From contig SVQU01000006.1 in assembly GCA_015065165.1 (NCBI GenBank), forward strand, positions 19,128-83,127: DNA of 64,000 bases, in the 5' to 3' direction. Under the pieces are notes generated by a model. The model saw only the letters and a list, made by a program, of their open reading frames with translations. It searched no databases and was not told where the DNA came from. How positions within the stretch are numbered: position 1 is the first letter of the stretch; every line of letters starts with the position of its first letter. Below are positions 29,033 to 37,547 of the stretch, one piece after another. The position numbers and the translations under genes are program-made. Source of the stretch: Oscillospiraceae bacterium (lineage in GTDB: Bacteria > Bacillota > Clostridia > Oscillospirales > CAG-382).

Positions 29033-29908
29033 TTAATCTTCAAGCACTTTTAAATTATCAATAATTAAAATTAAATCATCATAATTTCCAGCTTGTATAG
29101 AATAATAATCCCCGTTATAATAACTAAGTGCACGATAACTGTCATTTCTTTGATAAACGTGATATTTTACTCCGTTCACCTCATAAAAATCGTCGTGTTG
29201 CGCCCATTTATCCTCATTTGGGGCATTTCTCTCTATACCTATTTGTATGTCTTTGTCGTTGGTTAATATAAAGATATGATCTGTTCCACGTTCACTTTTA
29301 TCTGATGATATCATATCTATGGTAACATTTTCGGGGAATTTTGTAGGGTATAGAATATCCCAGTTTTTTTCTTCTCTTATTTCTTCTAAAGAAGAATAAT
29401 ATTTAACTTCACTAGCATGATAAAAGGTAAAGCCCTCGATATCTTTTCTTGCGCCGTCTTCCTGCGAGATTATTTTGCGAATTTCTTCGGAGATATTCAC
29501 CCCATAGGCGCTTGCAACGCCAACGGTTGTTGCGGATAAAATTAAAAATACCGCGGCAATTATGGCAATGTGCTTTAGCGAGAAGCGTCTTTGCTTTTGG
29601 GTGTGTTTGGGTTGGGTTTGGTGGGGATTGATAACTTCGACGTGATCTTTAAGAGTTTTATCAACAAGAGAAGCAAAGTCGAGTGTGGTTTTGAGAGTTT
29701 CGGTTTCGTAATTCTCTTTAGCGGTGAGAAGCTCTGAACAACAGGTTATAAGCTCCATATCGCCGCTGCCATGGCAGAGCAATTCGGTTTCGTAAGCCAA
29801 AAGCTGTTCTAACGCGGTGGTGCTTAGAGATTGGAGAGTTAGAACGTTTTTGGTTAACTGCTCTCTAAGTTCTTGGGCGGTCAGATTATCATAATTGATT
29901 TTATCCAC
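29033..29908 (-). CDS. Putative membrane anti-sigma factor
   Basis: 291 residues. An N-terminal helical cytosolic part (1-115), one membrane helix (HIAIIAAVFLILSATTVGVA, about 123-142) and an extracellular C-terminal domain with beta-rich, aromatic sequence (VKYHVYQRNDSYRALSYYNG) resembling DUF4367-type sensor domains. It lies directly downstream of an ECF sigma gene, the standard place for the cognate anti-sigma. It would hold the sigma factor at the membrane until an outside signal arrives; the signal is unknown. Starts behind GGAGG. Confidence 0.75.
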   Translation of the reverse strand: MDKINYDNLTAQELREQLTKNVLTLQSLSTTALEQLLAYETELLCHGSGDMELITCCSELLTAKENYETETLKTTLDFASLVDKTLKDHVEVINPHQTQPKHTQKQRRFSLKHIAIIAAVFLILSATTVGVASAYGVNISEEIRKIISQEDGARKDIEGFTFYHASEVKYYSSLEEIREEKNWDILYPTKFPENVTIDMISSDKSERGTDHIFILTNDKDIQIGIERNAPNEDKWAQHDDFYEVNGVKYHVYQRNDSYRALSYYNGDYYSIQAGNYDDLILIIDNLKVLED

Positions 29909-29930
29909 TTTTTTACCTCCTTCGTTATAA

Positions 29931-29959
29931 ATATGTTATAAAAGGTCAACCTGTCTATT
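29931..29959 (-). promoter_or_regulatory. Shared 29-bp motif, copy C (anti-sigma gene)
   Basis: Minus strand AATAGACA, 15 bases, ACATAT, in the 57-bp gap between the sigma stop and the anti-sigma start. An internal promoter here would give extra anti-sigma transcript. Confidence 0.55.
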
Positions 29960-29965
29960 TTGATT

Positions 29966-30520
29966 TTAAAAATCACAGGAATTAATTGCGTTTTTTATTT
30001 TATTCTTTAGAGTTATGCTTATTGTTCTAACGGTGCTGGCGCTTATATTTAGTTTTTCGGCGACCTGTTTTGAGGTTAGTTTTTCTATATAAATAAGGTT
30101 ATAAATTTCTCGTTCGTGGGGTGTTAGGATATTTAACAGTTTTTCTATACTGTTATTTTCCAGCCAGACTTTAAAAATAACTTCCTCATAGCCCATTTCT
30201 TCACAAGGCGAATCCGAAACCTCTTGTTCGGCGGTATTATTGGTTTTGGTGGCAATTTTTCTTGCCATATTTATCGCCGCGTTACGGGCGGCAACCACAA
30301 CCCAAGCGTTTGGGTTTTCGTGGGTTTCCAAAACAGCGATTTTTTGGCAGGCGATAAGACAAACGTCGCCAAAACAATCGTCGCCGTGTTGATAATAATT
30401 ATCCTGCAGGACAGATTTTATCTGCGCTTTTATGATAAATTCGTTTTTTATAATTAGGTTTTTGACAAATTCCGCCTGTTGGGGGGTGAGTTTAATTGAA
30501 TTATCATCAACTTTTTTCAA
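29966..30520 (-). CDS. ECF-type RNA polymerase sigma factor
   Basis: 184 residues. Region 2 spans about residues 30-95 (ending AWVVVAARNAAINMARK) and region 4 about 130-178 with the helix-turn-helix SKQVAEKLNISASTVRTISI preceded by LTPHEREIYNLIY. No region 1 or 3, as in extracytoplasmic function sigma factors. A putative anti-sigma is encoded downstream. The same 29-bp motif lies before this gene, before the anti-sigma and before the dockerin gene, which fits an autoregulated sigma factor. GGAGG ribosome binding site. Confidence 0.88.
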   Translation of the reverse strand: MKKVDDNSIKLTPQQAEFVKNLIIKNEFIIKAQIKSVLQDNYYQHGDDCFGDVCLIACQKIAVLETHENPNAWVVVAARNAAINMARKIATKTNNTAEQEVSDSPCEEMGYEEVIFKVWLENNSIEKLLNILTPHEREIYNLIYIEKLTSKQVAEKLNISASTVRTISITLKNKIKNAINSCDF

Positions 30521-30587
30521 GGTTTCGCCTCCTTTCTATGGGTTTATAGGTGGGGTTTGGTATAAATTGAAACTTTTTACATATTAT

Positions 30588-30616
30588 ATATGTCGTTAAA
30601 ACGTGTATTGTCTATT
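30588..30616 (-). promoter_or_regulatory. Shared 29-bp motif, copy A (ECF sigma gene)
   Basis: Minus strand AATAGACA, 15 bases, ACATAT, ending 67 bases before the sigma start. Copies A and B also share ACGACATAT at the downstream end. Confidence 0.6.
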
Positions 30617-30620
30617 GGGG

Positions 30621-30772
30621 GTTGAAAATTTTTGCGATTTTTTTATTTTTTGGTTTATTTTTTAATTTTCGTTAGAAAATCCCTCGGTTGGTTTTGCGGT
30701 ACGTCAGGGATGCAATCACACCCCAAAAATCTGCGATTTTCGGGGACCACGTTTGTCGCAGACGGAAATAAA
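30621..30772. other. Gene-free stretch between the sigma promoter and the M23 terminator
   Basis: T-rich sequence, then a weak hairpin (CCCCAAAAAT...ATTTTCGGGG, about 30720-30745) resembling a decayed intergenic repeat. I see no gene. Confidence 0.5.
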
Positions 30773-30804
30773 AAACCCAAGTTATGCAAAAATAACTTGG
30801 GTTT
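30773..30804 (-). terminator. Terminator of the M23 peptidase gene
   Basis: Arms AAACCCAAGTTAT and ATAACTTGGGTTT with loop GCAAAA; on the minus strand followed by a short T run. Confidence 0.9.
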
Positions 30805-30813
30805 AATTATTAT

Positions 30814-31920
30814 TTATTCGTAATCAACAAACATCAAGGGGTTTACGGGAACGTTATCGATACGAACCTCGAAATGGAGGTGGGGACCGAAGGAATAGCC
30901 TGTGTTACCGATAAGGCCGATTTCTTCGCCTGCTTCAACGATATCGCCGGGTTCTACCAAGCATTGGTTAAGGTGGGCATACAGGGTTGTTATACCGTCG
31001 CCGTGGTCGATAATAACACAATTGCCATAGCCGTTGCGAGAATCCTTGGCGTTGATAACAACACCTGCGCTGGCGGCAACAACAGCATCTTTAAAGCATC
31101 CGCCGTTTCTGCAGATATCAAGGCCGTTATGGTTTGTGCCCCAACGATAGCCGAAATAGGAGGAAATAACCAAGCCGTCCTCGGGATTATAAGGTCTGAC
31201 AAAGTTTGCAAGAGATGCGGTTGTCATACCGTCTGCACTTGTGCCGACACGGACAATTTCTTCTACCGCTTGGGTGGTAACCTCCAAGCAAAGGGGGTTA
31301 CGGCTTATTTCAACACCGTTAAGAGAAGTGATTTCGTAGGTTTGGATACCCTCGCCGTTAAAGCCTTCTTGAACCACCTTGGTGGTACCGTCCTTCATAG
31401 AATCGGTATAAACGGTTTTTGTTTCGTAATCGAGAACTACGTTTTCGCTATAAGTAGAAACAGAAGTAACCGAAAGGTTAACAGGAAGCTGTTCGCCCGA
31501 ATAGTTAAAAACGCTTTCACCCATAAGGGATGCGATATCTTCGACATAGGTTTCGGATGAATAATCACCGAAAATAATTTCAACACTATTGTTGAAGCTG
31601 TTATTTAAAGAAGCATCGATACCAAAGGAAGCAACACGGTTTGCCAAAGAGGCGGCAACAACGTTGTTTGCTTGTTCGGAAGTGTGGGTGGCGGCAACAA
31701 AATAGCCGTCAACATAAATACCGTATCCTGCGAAAATTTCGGGTGATGTTTCCACTTCGTCTGCGATGCTTTCGGTTGATGATATTTCTTGAATTTCGGG
31801 TTCGGCAGTATTACCTGCAAAAGCGAAAACACAAGAAAGAGCAACAACAAAAGCGAGAACAGACAAAACTGTTATTTTATTTTTAAGTATCTTTTGTAAA
31901 TTGACTGATATGTTCGCCAA
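30814..31920 (-). CDS. G5 and M23 (LytM) domain peptidoglycan hydrolase
   Basis: I place the start at the TTG at 31920, eight bases after GGAGG, instead of ATGs at 31986 or 31938 that lack a ribosome binding site; 368 residues. One N-terminal membrane helix or signal (ITVLSVLAFVVALSCVFAFA), a middle region, a G5 domain (YETKTVYTDSMKDGTTKV onward) and a C-terminal M23 domain with HNGLDICRNGG and HLHFEV zinc motifs. The family cuts peptide crossbridges in the wall; both zinc motifs are intact, so activity is expected. Confidence 0.88.
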   Translation of the reverse strand: MANISVNLQKILKNKITVLSVLAFVVALSCVFAFAGNTAEPEIQEISSTESIADEVETSPEIFAGYGIYVDGYFVAATHTSEQANNVVAASLANRVASFGIDASLNNSFNNSVEIIFGDYSSETYVEDIASLMGESVFNYSGEQLPVNLSVTSVSTYSENVVLDYETKTVYTDSMKDGTTKVVQEGFNGEGIQTYEITSLNGVEISRNPLCLEVTTQAVEEIVRVGTSADGMTTASLANFVRPYNPEDGLVISSYFGYRWGTNHNGLDICRNGGCFKDAVVAASAGVVINAKDSRNGYGNCVIIDHGDGITTLYAHLNQCLVEPGDIVEAGEEIGLIGNTGYSFGPHLHFEVRIDNVPVNPLMFVDYE

Positions 31921-32076
31921 AAGCGCAACCTCCGCCATATAATTCTTAGGTATTATACAGGATAAATATGAACAGATTGTTAACACAAATTAAACTTTTT
32001 TCGGTAGAGTTTTGGCGCAGACGCATATATTAGGTAAAATCAAGGGGTTTTATAAGATTTAATTTAACAAAAACTA

Positions 32077-32105
32077 TTGAAAATAAAAATAAAGAGATGT
32101 ATAAT
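32077..32105 (+). promoter_or_regulatory. Sigma-A promoter of ilvE
   Basis: TTGAAA (32077-32082), 17-bp spacer, TATAAT (32100-32105) preceded by TG. No T-box or attenuator is visible before the start. Confidence 0.8.
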
Positions 32106-32144
32106 GTCAGTTGTAATAAATTGTTTTGAAAGGCTTTTTTAGTT

Positions 32145-33209
32145 ATGGAAATCAAACGTACACTTACTACCGAACCCAAGGCTAAACCCACAGGCGCTTT
32201 AGGTTTCGGCAAAATATTTACCGACCATATGTTTATTATGGACTACTCTACCGAAATGGGTTGGCACGATGCAAGAATCGTTCCCTTTGGTGAAATTTCT
32301 CTTTCCCCTGCGAGCATGGTTTTCCACTATGGTCAGGAAATGTTCGAGGGTATGAAGGCTTACAAGACTAAGGACGGCAGAATACTTTTGTTCCGTCCTG
32401 AGAAGAATATTGAAAGAATGAACAACACCAACGTGAGAATGTGTATTCCCCAGGTTGATATGAAGGACGTTCTTACCGCTATTGAGGAGCTTGTTTTGGT
32501 TGACCAGGATTGGATTCCCACCGAGCCCGGCACTTCTCTTTACATCCGTCCCTTTATTATCGCTACCGACCCCTTCCTTGGTGTTCATCCTTCCCACACT
32601 TATAAGTTTATGATAATCCTCTCCCCCGTTGGTGCATATTATGCGGGCGGTTTGGCTCCCGTTAAGATTTGCGTTGAGGATGAATACGTTCGCGCAGTTA
32701 AGGGCGGTACAGGTTATGCTAAGGTTGGCGGTAACTATGCGGCTTCCTTGAAGGGTCAGGAAAAGGCAGAAGAAAAGGGTTATGCTCAGGTTCTTTGGCT
32801 TGACGGTATCGAGCACAAATACATCGACGAGGTTGGCGCCATGAACGTATTTTTCGTTATCGGCGACAAGGTTGTTACTCCTAAGCTCGAAGGCAACATT
32901 CTTCCCGGTGTTACCAGAGATTCTGTTATTAACTATCTTACCGCAAAGGGTTATTCTGTTGAAGAACGCAGAATTTCCATTGACGAGGTATATGAAGCAG
33001 GTATGAACGGCGAGCTTAAGGAAATGTTCGGTACAGGTACTGCGGCTGTTATCTCCCCTGTTGGTCTTCTTGACTGGCACGGCAAGATTTTGAACATTAA
33101 CAACGGCGAAATCGGTGAAATCGCGCAGATGCTTTATGATGATATCACCGGTATTCAGTTTGGCGAAAAGAAAGATGATTTTGGATGGAGCCACGAAATA
33201 AAGAGATAA
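32145..33209 (+). CDS. ilvE: Branched-chain-amino-acid aminotransferase
   Basis: 354 residues, the long type II (eukaryote-like) BCAT size. The PLP lysine is K193 in GYAKVGGNYAAS, and the substrate/cofactor loop GTGTAAVISPVG is near the C terminus. It interconverts Leu, Ile and Val with their 2-oxo acids using glutamate/2-oxoglutarate. The DUF3810 gene begins inside its last codons (25-base overlap). No other branched-chain genes are adjacent. Confidence 0.95.
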   Translation: MEIKRTLTTEPKAKPTGALGFGKIFTDHMFIMDYSTEMGWHDARIVPFGEISLSPASMVFHYGQEMFEGMKAYKTKDGRILLFRPEKNIERMNNTNVRMCIPQVDMKDVLTAIEELVLVDQDWIPTEPGTSLYIRPFIIATDPFLGVHPSHTYKFMIILSPVGAYYAGGLAPVKICVEDEYVRAVKGGTGYAKVGGNYAASLKGQEKAEEKGYAQVLWLDGIEHKYIDEVGAMNVFFVIGDKVVTPKLEGNILPGVTRDSVINYLTAKGYSVEERRISIDEVYEAGMNGELKEMFGTGTAAVISPVGLLDWHGKILNINNGEIGEIAQMLYDDITGIQFGEKKDDFGWSHEIKR

Positions 33210-34432
33210 TTTCGGAAGAAATTATCGGACCAGACAACTTAATTTCACAAGAAAACGAAAATGCCGCGGCGGATGAACAAACCGCGGCTTTTTGTGATGA
33301 AGAAAACCAAGAAACAGAAAATAAAGCTTCGTTTAAGGATTTCTTCCAAGAATTCTTTACACGGAAATTCAAAATTGTGTGCATTGCATTTTTGTGCGCC
33401 TTGGCGGTATATATTCTTTCGAGATTTATCCCCGCTTTTGCAGAATTTTGGACAAGATATCCCGCCCAAGGAATTCGATTTATTATGGCGAAGCTTACGG
33501 GATGGATTCCCTTTTCGGTGGCGGAATGTTTAATTCTTTCTCTGCCCGTTATTTGCGCGGCGTATATAACTGCATCGATGATTGCCACAAAAAGGGATGA
33601 AAGCAACTATACCTTTTACAAGTGGATTCGTCCTATGGTTTCGTTGGTATTAATTATCTTTACCTTGTTTCTTTCGATGTTCGGTCCCGCTTACGGTAGG
33701 CTTAGGCTTTCGGAAAACCTTGGGATTGAGCAAAAGGACGTTTCGGCAAACGAGCTTGTGGAAACTGCAACCATTATTTCACAAAAGGTTAGCGCAGAGC
33801 TTGAAAGCATCAATTTTGATTACAGCGGGGCTTCGGTTTTGCCCTATGATTATTGGGAATTAAGGGAAAAGATAAACGACGCATTTGACGAATATGCATC
33901 GGGGGTTGATTACGTTTCGCATTTTGATTCCAACCCCAAGCCTATTGCGGTTTCTGAGGTTATGACTTACACCCACATTTCGGGCGTATACACCTTTATG
34001 ACAGGTGAAGCAAACATCAACACCAATTATCCCAACTTCCTTATGCCCTTTACTATGGCCCACGAAATGGCACATCAAAGAGGCATTGCAAGAGAGGACG
34101 AGGCAAATTTCGTTGCGTTTTTGGTTTGTACCGGCAGTGATGACGCTTACATTCGATACAGTGGTTATGCGAATATGCTTAATTATATGTTAACGGCTAT
34201 TGCCAACGCAGACGTTGCGCTTTATGCAGACTTTGCGGTTAACGTTTTGCCCCATGATATTGCAAGAGAGTTTGTGGCATATTCCAGATTCTTCGACAAA
34301 TACCGCGAAAGCGTTGCCAGTGATATCACAGGTGCGGTAAACAACACCTTTTTACAATCGCAAGGTCAAAAGGAAGGCACAAAAAGTTATGGTCTTGTTG
34401 TTGATTTGGCGGTTGCTTATTACAAGCAGTAG
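33185..34432 (+). CDS. DUF3810 membrane protein with HExxH motif
   Basis: 415 residues. A soluble acidic N terminus (1-60), two to three membrane helices (about 62-160), then an outside domain with HEMAHQRGIAREDEANF (about 285-301), a gluzincin-like HExxH followed by a further Glu. This is the DUF3810 layout. A zinc peptidase role is inferred from the motif and not established for the family to my knowledge. It overlaps ilvE by 25 bases. Confidence 0.82.
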   Translation: MEPRNKEIISEEIIGPDNLISQENENAAADEQTAAFCDEENQETENKASFKDFFQEFFTRKFKIVCIAFLCALAVYILSRFIPAFAEFWTRYPAQGIRFIMAKLTGWIPFSVAECLILSLPVICAAYITASMIATKRDESNYTFYKWIRPMVSLVLIIFTLFLSMFGPAYGRLRLSENLGIEQKDVSANELVETATIISQKVSAELESINFDYSGASVLPYDYWELREKINDAFDEYASGVDYVSHFDSNPKPIAVSEVMTYTHISGVYTFMTGEANINTNYPNFLMPFTMAHEMAHQRGIAREDEANFVAFLVCTGSDDAYIRYSGYANMLNYMLTAIANADVALYADFAVNVLPHDIAREFVAYSRFFDKYRESVASDITGAVNNTFLQSQGQKEGTKSYGLVVDLAVAYYKQ

Positions 34433-34454
34433 TTAAATTTTCTTTTCATACAGC

Positions 34455-34482
34455 AAAAAACACCGCCGCAGCGGTGTTTTTT
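34455..34482. terminator. Bidirectional terminator between DUF3810 and topB
   Basis: Arms AAAAAACACCGC and GCGGTGTTTTTT, loop CGCA. Serves both converging genes and touches the topB stop codon. Confidence 0.88.
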
Positions 34483-36649
34483 ATTGCAATTTTGCATCTA
34501 TAAAAGCGATTTTTCCGTTTTCGTCAAGCTTTAGCTTGGAATCGAACTTCTTGCCTGTTTTACCTGTAAAGCCTTTTATAACTGCGGTTTCTCCGTCTTT
34601 TAAAAGCTTTGTAACTTGATTTTCGGTAAGCTTCTTCCCTGCCACTGTCATAGACATTATAAATTTACAGCCCTCTTTTGATGCAGAGCAGATATATCCC
34701 TTTTCCTCTACGATATTAACGGGTTTTCCGCAAAGGGGGCATTTCACACCGTCTAAAACCGTGCCGTAATTACATTGGGTTAGGGCAACTTTAGAATTAA
34801 TAACACGAACCCAATTTGCCACCGTGGTCTCGAAATCACGGCGGAATGCGGAGGCATCCTCGGTTCCCCTTGCTATATCCGCAAGACGGCGTTCCCATTT
34901 TGCGGTGAGCTCGGCGGATTTAATTTGCTCTAAGGGAAGTTTTTTTATAAGGTCTATTCCCTTTTCGGTTGCGCGCAGAGTTTTCTTTTCGCGGACGATA
35001 TATTCTCGCTGTATCAGAGTTTGAATTATCGCGGCACGTGTTGCCTCGGTACCGATACCGCCGGTTTTAGGGTCGGACATAAGCTTTTTCAGTTCGGCGT
35101 CGTCCAAATCCTTACCTGCGGAAAGCATTGCGGCAAGAATGGTTTTATCTGTATAGCGTTTGGGCGGCTCTGTCATTTTATCACAAAGCTTATAATCGCC
35201 CTTTAGAACCTCGCCAACCTCCATATCGGGGAGGATTTCGGTTTTGGAGGCATCCCCTACAATCATCCAGCCTGCATCGGCAATTATAGAACCGTTGGCT
35301 TTAAAGGTTTCGCCGTTTACGTCGATTGTAACCTTGGTTTGCTCTAAGGTGGCGGGACCGTAAAGCATTTTTATTACCGAACGGCAGATAAGGTCATAAA
35401 CCTTTTTATGCTCGTCGGGCAAGCCCTTTGGAATATTACCCGTGGGAATTATTGCAAAGTGGGATTCCACTTTTTTATTATCAAAATAATGTTTTTTATC
35501 GAAGGTACGCGGTCTGCCGTTGATTAGATTTTGATAAATAGAAACCGTGGCGAGTTTATTCAGAACGTTATTTACCGTGGGTTCCATATCCTCGGTGAGA
35601 TATTGGGAATTGGTACGGGGATAGGTTGTAAAACCGTCGTCATAAAGCTTTTGGACGATTTCAAGGGTTTTATCAAGGGTAAATCCAAATTTGGAGTTAG
35701 CGTCCATTTGCAAAGCCGAAAGACTATAAAGTAAGGGCGGTTCTTTTTTTACCTTTTTCTTCTTTATATCCGAAACCACACCGTCGTGTCCGTTGATTTT
35801 CTCGAACAGTTCTTCTGCCTTGGATTTTTCAAGGATTTTCTCTTGGCTGTGCTTTGCCTTAAAGGATTCGCCCTTTTGGTTAGTGAATTCGGCTTCTATT
35901 GCCCAATAGGGGCTTTTTTTAAATTCGGTTACGGCAATTTCCCTATCTACAAGCATAGCAAGGGTTGGGGTTTGTACTCTGCCGATGCTCATTACACCTG
36001 CGCCGGGGTTTTTAAGAGTCATCGCAACAGTTAGGTTTGCGCCAACAACCCAATCGGCTATACCGCGCATTCTGCCCGCGGATTCGGTATTTTTCATTTC
36101 TTCGCCGTTCTTTATATTTTTAGTGAAGCCTTCTATTATCCCCTCTTTGGTTTGAGAGGTAAAGCAAGCGCGTTTAACGGGCTTATCAACACCCGAAAGC
36201 TCATAGATATATGCAAAGATAACCTCGCCCTCGCGGTCAAAGTCGGTGGCGTTAATTATCATATCGCTTTTTTGGAAAAGGTCCTTAACTATATTAAACT
36301 GCTTTGCAACCTTGGAATCCCAGCTTGAATTATTGCTTGTACGAAGCATAATTTCATATTCGTTAGGGATATAGGGCAAGGGCATTGCGCGCCAATTTTT
36401 ATAGGAAGGAACGTAATCGGCGGCTTGCTTTAGCGAGCATAAATGTCCGAACCCCCAGGTTATATAGCAATCGTGGCCTTTGTATTGGATTTTTAAATAT
36501 CCGTCTTTATTTTGCTGTGATTTAACAGCCTTTTCGTTTGCTTTAAGGGAGGAAAACTCAACGGTTTTGCCGTTTGACAGATATATTTTATCCAACGCGG
36601 CGGCAATTTTATTGCCCACGTCGGGCTTTTCGGCAAGTATTGTAACCAT
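34481..36649 (-). CDS. topB: DNA topoisomerase III
   Basis: 722 residues. Toprim domain at the N terminus (EKPDVGNKIA; DFDREGE at 136-142), type IA core with catalytic Y343 in TTYPRTNSQY, and a C-terminal zinc-ribbon-like CPLCGKPVNIVEEKGYIC. The length and the TopB-type YPRTNS motif separate it from TopA. It relaxes and decatenates DNA. TopB is also common on conjugative elements, but it has its own sigma-A promoter and composition like its neighbours, so I take it as chromosomal. GAGAGGAG precedes the ATG. Confidence 0.93.
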   Translation of the reverse strand: MVTILAEKPDVGNKIAAALDKIYLSNGKTVEFSSLKANEKAVKSQQNKDGYLKIQYKGHDCYITWGFGHLCSLKQAADYVPSYKNWRAMPLPYIPNEYEIMLRTSNNSSWDSKVAKQFNIVKDLFQKSDMIINATDFDREGEVIFAYIYELSGVDKPVKRACFTSQTKEGIIEGFTKNIKNGEEMKNTESAGRMRGIADWVVGANLTVAMTLKNPGAGVMSIGRVQTPTLAMLVDREIAVTEFKKSPYWAIEAEFTNQKGESFKAKHSQEKILEKSKAEELFEKINGHDGVVSDIKKKKVKKEPPLLYSLSALQMDANSKFGFTLDKTLEIVQKLYDDGFTTYPRTNSQYLTEDMEPTVNNVLNKLATVSIYQNLINGRPRTFDKKHYFDNKKVESHFAIIPTGNIPKGLPDEHKKVYDLICRSVIKMLYGPATLEQTKVTIDVNGETFKANGSIIADAGWMIVGDASKTEILPDMEVGEVLKGDYKLCDKMTEPPKRYTDKTILAAMLSAGKDLDDAELKKLMSDPKTGGIGTEATRAAIIQTLIQREYIVREKKTLRATEKGIDLIKKLPLEQIKSAELTAKWERRLADIARGTEDASAFRRDFETTVANWVRVINSKVALTQCNYGTVLDGVKCPLCGKPVNIVEEKGYICSASKEGCKFIMSMTVAGKKLTENQVTKLLKDGETAVIKGFTGKTGKKFDSKLKLDENGKIAFIDAKLQ

Positions 36650-36682
36650 ATATTTCTCCTCTCTTTTTTCGTCATCCTTATG

Positions 36683-36711
36683 ATTTTAACTTAGCTTTAA
36701 TAAATTGTCAA
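36683..36711 (-). promoter_or_regulatory. Sigma-A promoter of topB
   Basis: Minus strand TTGACA (36706-36711), 17-bp spacer, TAAAAT (36683-36688). Confidence 0.8.
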
Positions 36712-36737
36712 GTTTTTATATAGTTAGTTTTATTTCC

Positions 36738-36766
36738 TTGACATTTGGAATAAAGTTTAGTATAAT
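36738..36766 (+). promoter_or_regulatory. Consensus sigma-A promoter of the GADGPTAI small protein
   Basis: TTGACA (36738-36743), 17-bp spacer, TATAAT (36761-36766), both perfect, so this small gene should be well transcribed. Confidence 0.85.
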
Positions 36767-36811
36767 TGCGGTTGTGGTGTTTTGGTAATCAATTTAGAGG
36801 ATTTAGATTTC

Positions 36812-37078
36812 ATGAAGATATTTAAAACCATGTTTTTCGTTAGTCTTGTTGTTCTTATCATTCTTCTTATTTTTGTTGCAACTGCAGTTGTTTCTGCTGT
36901 TTCTCTTGAAAACAGTAATACAGAAAGTGTCGCTATAATCGGCGGTGCCGACGGCCCTACCGCAATTTTGATTACCAGTACGCTTATTTTTGATCATCCG
37001 ACGTTTAGATTGCTCATCTTGGTTGCGATTGTGTTTATCGTTTCTTCAGTTGGATGGTTGGTAAGTCGAAAGAAGTAA
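36812..37078 (+). CDS. Small two-TM protein with a GADGPTAI motif
   Basis: 88 residues from the ATG at 36812 (AGAGGA upstream). Two hydrophobic helices (about 4-30 and 62-82) flank IIGGADGPTAILITS, a motif otherwise known from the beta subunit of Na+-translocating decarboxylases (oxaloacetate/methylmalonyl-CoA type), where it lines the ion path. The remaining 300 or so residues of such a subunit are absent, so it cannot be a working beta subunit. Either a decayed remnant or a dedicated small membrane protein; the perfect promoter and ribosome binding site favour the latter. Confidence 0.65.
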   Translation: MKIFKTMFFVSLVVLIILLIFVATAVVSAVSLENSNTESVAIIGGADGPTAILITSTLIFDHPTFRLLILVAIVFIVSSVGWLVSRKK

Positions 37079-37100
37079 TTTTAGACGGTCAATATTATTT

Positions 37101-37142
37101 CGAGGTGTGGCGCAATGGTAGCGCGCTTGCTTTGGGAGCAAG
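37101..37142 (+). tRNA. 5' part of a split tRNA-Pro(UGG)
   Basis: CGAGGTG acceptor strand, GCGC/GCGC D arm, and anticodon arm CTTGC-TTTGGGA-GCAAG, then unrelated sequence with no T arm. The missing 3' part is at 45884-45916: joined at the GCAAG, the two give a complete 75-nt tRNA-Pro in which CGAGGTG pairs with CACTTCG. Non-functional as it stands. Confidence 0.85.
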
Positions 37143-37242
37143 TGATATTCCCCTACTTCACCAATTGCACAAAAGCCGAAACCCCTTGATTTCACTTGAT
37201 TTTTTGTTGTTTTATTTTTTGTGTTTTTATCAAAAATGTGAT

Positions 37243-37268
37243 TTTGACCACAATTTTGACCACAATTG
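37243..37268 (+). repeat. 26-bp GACCACAA repeat, left copy
   Basis: Two tandem TTTGACCACAA-type units. The identical 26 bases recur at 45727-45752 in the same orientation near the other end. Probable integrase or excisionase arm-binding sites. Confidence 0.75.
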
Positions 37269-37324
37269 ATTTACTTATTTATAAGCAATTTTCTACCATT
37301 ATATATTATAATTTAATAATATTT

Positions 37325-37400
37325 CGGGGTGTAGCGCAGTTGGGAGCGCGCGACATTTGGGATGTTGAGGCCGCAGGTTCGAACCCTGTCACTCCGACCA
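37325..37400 (+). tRNA. tRNA-Pro(UGG), intact, inside the element
   Basis: 76 nt with encoded CCA. Acceptor CGGGGTG/CACTCCG, D arm GCGC/GCGC, anticodon arm CGACA-TTTGGGA-TGTTG (anticodon TGG), T arm GCAGG-TTCGAAC-CCTGT. It differs from the split tRNA at many positions but reads the same codons, so it may replace it. Confidence 0.92.
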
Positions 37401-37424
37401 GAATAGCGGTTTTGACCGCATACG

Positions 37425-37456
37425 AAAGCCGCAAAGTAGGGATACTTTGCGGCTTT
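37425..37456 (+). terminator. Terminator after the intact tRNA-Pro
   Basis: Arms AAAGCCGCAAAGTA and TACTTTGCGGCTTT with a 4-nt loop, followed by TCAAG; 24 bases past the CCA. Confidence 0.8.
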
Positions 37457-37547
37457 TCAAGTCTTGGAGGTTTATATGTGCATCTCGAAATATATATTTA
37501 GCAAAATCGGATTTATCATCAAGAAAAAAACTATTCGGAGGAAAATC

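Noticed and set aside
29005-29036. AT-rich TTTTTTAA tandem as an origin or regulatory site
   Set aside because: A simple low-complexity run at the end of the anti-sigma gene; nothing else supports a function.
31987-32144. T-box or attenuator before ilvE
   Set aside because: Only a sigma-A promoter is visible; no GGTGG-type T-box core or terminator hairpin.
32199-33194. Minus-strand frame opposite ilvE
   Set aside because: Antisense shadow of a well-supported gene with no start signal.
34481-36649. topB as part of the mobile element
   Set aside because: It lies outside the split tRNA boundary and has chromosomal-like composition with its own promoter.
37464-37547. 28 extra N-terminal codons of the RES gene from an ATG at 37464
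   Set aside because: No ribosome binding site at 37464, while GTG at 37548 has CGGAGG at ideal distance.
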